From contig NC_084890.1 of assembly GCF_958979055.1 (NCBI RefSeq), positions 992,001 to 1,056,000 on the forward strand: a stretch of 64,000 nt of DNA, in the 5' to 3' direction. This document shows positions 58,085 to 64,000 of this stretch, piece after piece. The notes under the pieces are model-generated. The model was not told the origin of the DNA. It did not search any database and saw only the letters and a program-made list of their open reading frames with translations. Within the stretch, counting starts at the first letter, position 1. Each line of letters begins with the position of its first letter. The position numbers were made by a program, and so were the translations under genes. The stretch comes from Alnus glutinosa (lineage: Eukaryota > Streptophyta > Magnoliopsida > Fagales > Betulaceae).

Positions 58085-60100
58085 TCAAGCTCGAAGACCA
58101 ACTGAAGCTGCACACAACTTCAGTTCCTCAATAGTTACACTTTTCTGCAACTTTGAAGCCCAGCTGACAGCTGTACCACATAGGATAATTACAAACCCTG
58201 TAGTACCTTTCCTGCTATCAACAATATCCGCTAGATCAGCATTCACATAACCCTGCAGCGTCAAATCTGCACCTGTGAAACAAAGGGATATATCTGAAGT
58301 TCCTCTCAGATATTGTGCAATCCATTTGACTGCCAATCTTGCCTTATAGCTCTTGCTACCATCATATTCACCCTTCATTCTGAACACCCATTTGTTGAAC
58401 AAAGCCTTCTTAACTGCTGGCAACTCTGTCAGCTCCCAGGTCTTGTTAGTCAATAATGAGTCCATCTCATCTTTCATTGCTAACTCCCACTTGATTGGAT
58501 CTTCAACCTGCAAGGCTTCAACAAACGTCCCTGGCTTACCGCCATCAGTCAATAAAATATGAAACAGGGAGGGTGAATAACGCTGTGGAGGTCTAACATT
58601 TCTGAGAGACCTACTGACAGCCACTGTCGGTGTACCCTGTTCAATTTGCTGATCTGCTGCATCAACATCTAGACCATTTTCCTTTTCTGAATTCCTTCTT
58701 CGAGCAGCTGCGCCTTTAGGAATTCCATCTAGGTTGATAAATTCAGGCTTTTCAGCCTCAGATTCTATATGTGCTGGCTTTACACTAGAATCATATTTAT
58801 ACACAACATTCTCATTAAAAGTAACATTCCTACTTTTAATTATTTCCCGGTTTTGATCATCCCAAAACCTATACCTGAATGCCACATCTCTAATGTTTGT
58901 AGTCATATAGAGAGTACCTGTTTTGTGTCCCTGAGCCAAAATCCTGGCTCCAATGCTGACCTTCCACTTACCGCCATGAAAGTTAGTGGAGTGTCATTCA
59001 TCATCAAGTTGTCCCACTGAGATCAGGTTCTTCTTCAGCTCTAGGACATGCCTGACCTTCTGCAGCTTCCATACCGAGTCATTATGGACTCTTATGCGAA
59101 CATCACCCATGCCCACAATATCCAGTGCCGATCCGTCAGCCAGGTACACCTTCCCGAAATCTCCAGCAACATAGTTTTCGAGAATTTCACGGATCGCTGT
59201 GGTATGAACCGAGGTCCCTGAGTCCAAAACCCAGGAGTCAAGAGGACTATCAACAGAGAGAAGTAGAGCATCATACACTTCTTCTGTCACCACGACGTTT
59301 GCAGAATCGTCGTTAGCCTTCTTCTTCTTTAATTCTCTGCAATTCTTCTTGTAGTGGCCTGTCTTGCCACAGTTCCAACACTCAGGTTGTCGCCCAAACT
59401 TGGATTTGCTTCTGTCCTTTCTGGAGTTAGATCTGCCATTCCCAGAGTTCCTTTCTTGACCTCTGCCCCTTTCTTCAAGGTTTAAGGCTGCACCAGAACC
59501 GGAGGTTTCACCAGCATCATTCCTGCGGACCTCCTCACCAAGAACCAAATCCCTGACATCTTCATAGCTTAGTTTACTCTTACCTGCAGAGTTACTCACA
59601 GCCATTCTCATGGCTTCCCAGCTATTTGGCAAAGACGCCAAGACGATCAACGCGCGAATCTCATCATCAAAATCAATTTCCACCGAGGATAGTTGATTTG
59701 TGATGGTGTTGAATTCATTTAGATGTCGCGCCACCGAAGCTCCTTCCGCCATCTTCAGGTTGAACAGTTTCTTCATCAGGTGCACCTTGTTGTTAGCCGA
59801 CGGCTTCTCGTACATGCTTGACAAAGCCGCCATTAGACCAGCTGTGGTCTTCTCCTTTACAACGTTGTGCGCCACTGATTTTGACAATAATAACCTGATA
59901 ACTGCCAGGGCCTTACGATCAAGCAGGGCCCACTCGTCATCATACATGTCGTCAGGTTGTTTTCCCAAAAGCGGTTGATGGAGATCCTTCCCATAAAGGA
60001 TATCTTCAATCTGCACTTTCCAGTACCCAAAATCTGTGCCATTGAATTTTTCGATTACCATCCTCCCTTCTTCTCCTGCCATCGCTCCCACCCAAACCAA
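58085..60100 (-). pseudogene. Defective copia gag-pol
   Basis: One reading frame on the minus strand, 60100-58085, with a single in-frame TGA at 58996-58994, right after the protease region. Part one (368 codons): capsid-type gag, a CCHC knuckle (CWNCGKTGHYKKNC), and a protease start with DSGTS. Part two (from about 58990): the linker seen between protease and integrase, then integrase C-terminal sequence, a short N-terminal piece of RT, and RNase H. The integrase Zn finger and catalytic core and the RT catalytic core are deleted. No function in transposition can be expected without helper proteins. Confidence 0.9.
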
Positions 60101-60125
60101 ACCTTGGCTCTAACCAAGAAAAATG

Positions 60126-60137
60126 GCTCTGATACCA
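60126..60137 (-). other. tRNA-iMet primer binding site
   Basis: Reads TGGTATCAGAGC on the minus strand, two bases from the inner end of the 5' LTR, the exact consensus for plant copia elements. Fixes the orientation of the element. Confidence 0.93.
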
Positions 60138-60139
60138 GT

Positions 60140-60803
60140 TGTTAGGAAATAAGTCCTATTTCCCAGGACCCGTGAGAAGCGAAAAAATTAAGAAGACAAG
60201 GGAGAAATTAAATCAACCACAAATGACACAAAGATTTAAGTGGTTCCCTCAAACCGAGGTACATCCACTGTAGGAGACGCAGAGAAAATTCACTATTTAA
60301 ATTGGTTACAGGGAGAAAATCACTCAAAGCCCAAAGCCCCAATACACCCAGATTTCACTCACTTGTGTATTGTTGTACGACACATCAAGAAAAGAAAACC
60401 TCTCTTTCTTTTACTTTGTACCGCACACCAAGAAGGATAAACTTTCCTACTTTGCTTCTTTTTCCCCATTAGTTTGGTTGGCCATGTGCTTCTTATATAG
60501 GAAAGAAGCAACCACAACTTCTTCCACAAGAAGGCTCCACCATCTACCATTTTCCACTCAATGATGTTATCCACCATTTTCCACTCAATGATGTTGTCCA
60601 CCATTTTCCACTCAATGATGTTGTCCACCATTTTCCACTCAATGATGTTGTCCACCATTTTCCACTCAATGATGTTGTCCACCATTTTCCACTCAATGAT
60701 GTTATCCACCATTTTCCACTCAATGATGTTGTCCACCATTTTCCACTATAATCATGAATGGGCTCTCCACCATGACTTAACAAAATCAAGTCAAAACCTA
60801 ACA
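60140..60803 (-). repeat. 5' LTR of the copia element
   Basis: 664 bp, same ends as the other LTR. Contains eight units (counting partial ends) of the 27-bp minisatellite at about 60540-60745. Confidence 0.93.
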
Positions 60804-62814
60804 AGCCTTGGTGATCAGCGGTTCGGTTTGTCTCAGTGGTAGCTTGTCCATCAGTTTCTCTGTTGGTGGCTCTGTCACTAATGCAAGACCACCTAGAAAG
60901 GTCGAAACCCAGTTAGCCCATAGCAATTGGATTAACGAAATTGGAGAATATCCAAAAGATAAGGTTGTGATGCTGGGTATCAACAGCCCTGCAATAGTCA
61001 TGGCGAGCTCAAATTGGATATACTTGCGAATATTTTCATAGGCACATCTCCCGCACTTCACAATGGTGACCAAGAAACTGAAGTTACCATTCGTGATGAT
61101 GATGTCAGAAGTTTCTCTGGCCATTTCACTGCTATAACTCTCCATCACAAGCCCCACGTCAGCTTCTTTCAATGCTGGAATCTCATTTGTTTTGCCCCCA
61201 ACCATTGCTACTCTATTGCCTTTTTCCTTCAAACACTGCACCAGAAGGAGCTTATCAGCTGGAGAGCAGCTTTCCATCACCATGATATCATTTACTTTAC
61301 TCCTCCTCTCTTCGTCGCTGTAAGTTCGAAAGTTTTCACCTTCAAGCACCAATCCATTTGACTCGAGAGCTATGGATTCCAACCATGGCACTTTATCATC
61401 TGAAACCAGTATGACGTTAACTCCAGCATTTTTCAAACCTTCTATTGCTTTGTTTGTCTCTGTCCAGCCCGTGTCAAATAGTACTGCGCGTCGGTTTAGT
61501 GTTAGCCATGCATCTTTGTCAATGCAGATAGTTGAGACCGAAAGCATGGTGAGCCAAGCCAAAGGTTTTTGCGCCAAGGCCTTGTCAGACAGCATCTTCT
61601 TCCGCCAATAGTCAATGTAGCGCGAGATTACATAAGGTATTCCTCCCTTTACTCCAAGCAGCGACATAGTAAGTGTGGCTATTAAGGTAATGAACTTGCC
61701 ATTTGACTTCATGAAAATTCCGCTGATCGCATCCATTATTGGAATTGGTTTCCCCTTGAGCTGTGGGAGCTTAGATTTAACATCTTCATCTCCAAGCTTC
61801 AAACGGAGAAACAATACTAAAAGGATGAGGATAGGGATTAGAAGGCCAATAATATGTAATACAACATTCACTTTGTCAAGTTCCGCTGGTAAAGGGGTCA
61901 TGCCAGGGGCTCGGGTAACCTGACTCATCAACTGACCCAATGTTGTATCCGTGCCCACTGATGTAACCAGCATGCCACCAGATCCGCCAGTCACATTTGC
62001 ACCATAGGAAAGAAATGGCTTATTAGCATCACTAGTGGAACAATGATCCAGTTCCAGTAATTCTTCTAAGGGTTCACCTTTGCACCTTTGGACCGGAGGC
62101 TCCCTCCCGAGGGGCACTATGTGATCACCTTCGACTAAAATATCAGAGCTTGACACTTCCTTTTCGTGTCCCCCTCTCTTGATCACTACAAATTTTCGAG
62201 GCATTTCCAATGGGTTTTGTTTTCCTGACATATTCTGCGAAAGGTGGAGCTTTAAGTAGTTTTGTACCACAATCACGATGATAACAGCAATTGTGATGAC
62301 CCCGTAGAGAAAACCATCGGTCATACCGTCGAAACCAAAGAAAAGTGACAGCCCTGCAGCCAGGACTAGAAGCCAAACGGTATAATCATTGCTAGCTTTT
62401 AGGAGACGTGTAAAGAAGCCCGGTTCAGGACTCTGTGTTAGGGATACTGCGCTGGCTTGCTCATCGCTAGGGAGTTCGTTCTGATCTAAATCAGGACCCA
62501 AAGACTCTGCAATTCCTTGAACGCCTCCAAAATTCTGTAAGGAATCCAAACTCTTCTCCGCTGCAATCTTGGCAGCGTGGGCTTGTTGGAGTTTTGCATC
62601 ATCCGAATCCATATTTATGAAAACACGAGGTAATGCTGAAGAGACTTCCATTTCCACGATTGGCAGTACTGTTTGTGGGTTCTGCAATTTAAAAAAGAAA
62701 AGAAAAAGAAAACTGATAAGAAATGGGGTTCAAATCTTGAAAGAGACACATTCGATATGTAACGATACACCCCAACGACACAATATTATCTGTTTTTGGC
62801 TCTTCCAAACCAGA

Positions 62815-62890
62815 CATCTCATGAGGTCACCAATCTTAGTACTATTTTCGCAGCACGCTTAAGTACTGCGGAGTTCTGATAGGTTCATGA
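62815..62890 (-). repeat. 5S rRNA-like block, minus strand (left arm)
   Basis: The minus strand reads TATCAGAACTCCGCAGT, then AAGCGTGCTGCGAAAATAGT, then TTGGTGACCTCATGAGAT, in line with the middle and 3' part of plant 5S rRNA, with a few indels. The 5' third of 5S is missing. Not a functional rRNA gene. Confidence 0.8.
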
Positions 62891-63171
62891 TCATCACAGC
62901 TTTAAAACATATTGTGTCAAGAAAGGTGCATGTGTTTTTACATATAAGCACATTTACATTCTCAGGCAATGTGAGACATCACAATCACCCCTCTTGGGAC
63001 CCAGCGTCTCCACTGGCGACCCTCATGGGCATTCCAAGAAGATTGCCAGCGGGGACGCTGGGCCCCAAGAGAGGGGTAATTGTGACGTCCTACACCGCCT
63101 AGGAATGAGGATGTGTTTATATCTATATTCACACACTTCTTGTCATAACGTGTTTTAAAGCCGTGGTAACC

Positions 63172-63247
63172 ATGAACCTATCAGAACTTTGCAGTTAAGT
63201 GTACTTCTGCGATAGTAGTACCAAGATGGGTGACCTCCTGAGAAATC
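63172..63247 (+). repeat. 5S rRNA-like block, plus strand (right arm)
   Basis: Reads ATCAGAACTTTGCAGTTAAG, then GATAGTAGTACCAAGATGGG and TGACCTCCTGAGAAATCT. Nearly all of the internal control region of plant 5S (GATGGGTGACCTCCTG) is intact, so Pol III transcription of the element is conceivable. Points away from the left-arm block. Confidence 0.82.
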
Positions 63248-63445
63248 TAGTTCGAAAGAGCCAAAAGCAGACAATATTGTGTCGTTGGGGTGGGTTGTTA
63301 CACGATGCGTCTATAAATCTTTCTTTTACTTCTCAAATACAAGTTGTTTAATTTCACACAGCTCTTAATTATGATTTTTTTTTCCTTTCTCATGAAAAGA
63401 AATATTAGCTTCAAACGCAAGTTATTGTACATGAAACTATTAAAG

Positions 63446-63762
63446 TGTCCCACATCGTTAAAAGATATATGACCTAAGCACTTTATAAGCCATGAACATC
63501 CCTTATCTCTCAAGATGTCTTTTGAGAGTGAGTAAGGCCCATAGATTTTTACATGGTATCAAAGTAGATTCCTTGGACAATGATGAGCCTTTTCCTCCCG
63601 ATATTAAACACGTGTTTGGATGAAGTTGCTACATGTGAGGGGGCGCATTAAAGTATCATACATCGGCAAAAAATATATGACTTAAATACTTTATAAGCTA
63701 TAGACGCCTCTCTTCTCTCAAGACATCTTTTGAGAGTGAGTAAGGCACGAATACTTTTACAT
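63446..63762 (+). mobile_element. Complete TRIM element
   Basis: 317 bp: LTR1 63446-63553 (TGTCCCACATCG to TTTTTACA), primer site TGGTATCAAAGT at 63554-63565, about 90 bp of non-coding interior, a purine-rich GTGAGGGGGCG just before LTR2, and LTR2 63654-63762 (TATCATACATCGG to CTTTTACA). Shared LTR blocks include AAGATATATGAC, CACTTTATAAGC and CTTTTGAGAGTGAGTAAGG. The LTRs have clearly diverged, so it is old. No 5-bp duplication was found. Confidence 0.82.
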
Positions 63763-64000
63763 GTACTTTTACAGAAGCATCACATTAAATGCTTCAATAA
63801 GCAAACACAACCAAGCCCAGGTTACCGGCCTCTAAAAGGAAACTATGTATTCAAAACCAGTAACTTCTGATCAGAACCGGCGGAAAAATTGACCATGTTT
63901 GGAACGACCAACCAAACTATAAGTGTAAACTCAAGACCAACCAAAGTTGCACTATCATGCAACAAAGAAACTAATCCTAGGGAGACGATTAAAACTTACT
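63763..64000. other. Window end, no gene
   Basis: Unique DNA with no ORF of note. The 5' exon(s) of the ATPase-like gene, if any, would lie here or beyond. Confidence 0.5.

Larger units (their letters stand above)
57384..60803 (-). mobile_element. Ty1-copia (Tnt1-type) element, internally deleted, young
   Basis: 3420 bp, TG..CA ends, flanked by AGCCT (57379-57383 and 60804-60808). LTRs are 60140-60803 (5', minus orientation) and 57384-58019 (3'). The primer site for initiator-Met tRNA is next to the 5' LTR and a purine-rich tract (minus strand AAGTCAAGTGGGAGAT) next to the 3' LTR. Only gag, protease and pieces of integrase and RT/RNase H remain, so the element is non-autonomous. The LTRs are nearly identical outside a minisatellite, so insertion is recent. 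It sits in the same orientation as the host ATPase-like exon. Confidence 0.95.
56866..62682 (-). pseudogene. P2B Ca2+-ATPase-like protein lacking catalytic motifs, split by a copia element
   Basis: Host coding DNA is 62651-60804 plus 57378-56866 on the minus strand; between them is a Ty1-copia element with its 5-bp target copy. Without the insert the frame would be open for 787 codons, against about 1000 in normal plant ACA pumps. The exon begins at 62682 after a strong acceptor (pyrimidine run and GCAG), the first ATG being at 62651. Membrane segments match M1-M4 and, after the insert, M7-M10 (e.g. IIFNSFVLCQVFNIVNARE). Residues below are from that ATG. Actuator TGES is unrecognisable; PEGLP is KGGIP (335-339); DKTGT is DKDAW (378-382); the nucleotide-binding domain is missing (about 40 instead of some 200 residues to the TGD motif, which reads VSDD, 416-419); GDGxND is GGKTNE (485-490). 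It cannot pump Ca2+ by the P-type cycle. With the insert it would end in a few residues after LITKA. Either a pseudoenzyme recently knocked out or a pseudogene. Confidence 0.85.
62758..63302. mobile_element. Palindromic Cassandra-like element with two outward 5S-like blocks
   Basis: 545-bp imperfect inverted repeat centred near 63030. Left arm 62758-62983 (minus) starts TGTAACGATACACCCCAACG; right arm 63081-63302 (plus) starts TGTGACGTCCTACACC and ends GTTGTTACA. Each arm contains a 5S rRNA-like block. The 97 bp between the arms is also an inverted repeat (CCCCTCTTGGGACCCAGCGT / ACGCTGGGCCCCAAGAGAGG). The flanks CGATA (62753-62757) and CGATG (63303-63307) form a 5-bp target duplication with one mismatch, the LTR-element type. 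Only about 75 bp before the splice acceptor of the ATPase-like exon (that is, in its upstream intron). Confidence 0.78.

Noticed and set aside
57785..60750. CRISPR-like look of the 27-bp direct repeats
   Set aside because: The units are head-to-tail without unique spacers and lie within LTRs of a plant retrotransposon, so this is a minisatellite.
62652..62687. Coding start of the ATPase-like exon at a TTG at 62687
   Set aside because: The sequence there is a splice acceptor (pyrimidine run and GCAG); the first ATG is at 62651. An upstream coding exon is possible but not seen.
62815..63247. Functional 5S rRNA genes
   Set aside because: The blocks lack the 5' third of 5S, have indels, and lie inside a mobile element.

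Overview
The window is nuclear DNA of a flowering plant, almost certainly a eudicot and probably a woody one. The basis is GT-AG introns, AT-rich intergenic DNA, A-type cytochrome P450s with a single phase-0 intron, a NAR1, a POP1, a CASP-like and an X8-domain gene, and a dense load of plant repeats (Ty1-copia, LINE, SINE, TRIM, 5S-bearing Cassandra-like LTRs, MITEs). The species cannot be fixed from the sequence.

Layout. 1-18 kb is a tandem cluster of CYP71D-like P450s: one gene cut by the left edge (1-2092), one degenerate copy split by an LTR-like insert (about 5.4-7.1 kb), four tandem copies of a small exon-1 fragment (7.55-7.77 kb), two tandem copies of the P450 upstream region (8.8-12.7 kb), each broken by different transposons, and one complete gene (12948-15595) whose haem loop has an unusual Ala. 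18.9-22.0 kb (+) encodes a coiled-coil protein of unknown role, with three repeats nested inside one another in an intron. 24.0-29.4 kb (-) is NAR1 of cytosolic iron-sulphur assembly, 11 exons and all eight cluster cysteines. 32.7-38.2 kb (+) is POP1 of RNase P/MRP, 10 exons. 40.6-42.6 kb (-) is a CASP-like four-TM protein (CASPL2B type). 48.0-48.5 kb (-) is a small secreted X8 (callose-binding type) protein. 51.5-51.9 kb (-) is a small protein of unknown function. 56.9-62.7 kb (-) is a P2B Ca2+-ATPase-like coding exon that has lost its catalytic motifs and the nucleotide-binding domain yet is open over 787 codons, except that a young 3.4-kb Ty1-copia derivative now splits it. 62.8-63.8 kb holds a palindromic 5S-bearing element and a complete TRIM.

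The genes form no operon and show no common pathway: NAR1 and POP1 are housekeeping, CASPL and X8 act at the plasma membrane or wall, and the P450 cluster is a lineage-specific metabolic array. The most unusual items are the motif-less Ca2+-ATPase-like frame, the outward-facing 5S palindrome, the tandem exon-1 micro-fragments, and a dated series of nested insertions bounded by readable target-site duplications.
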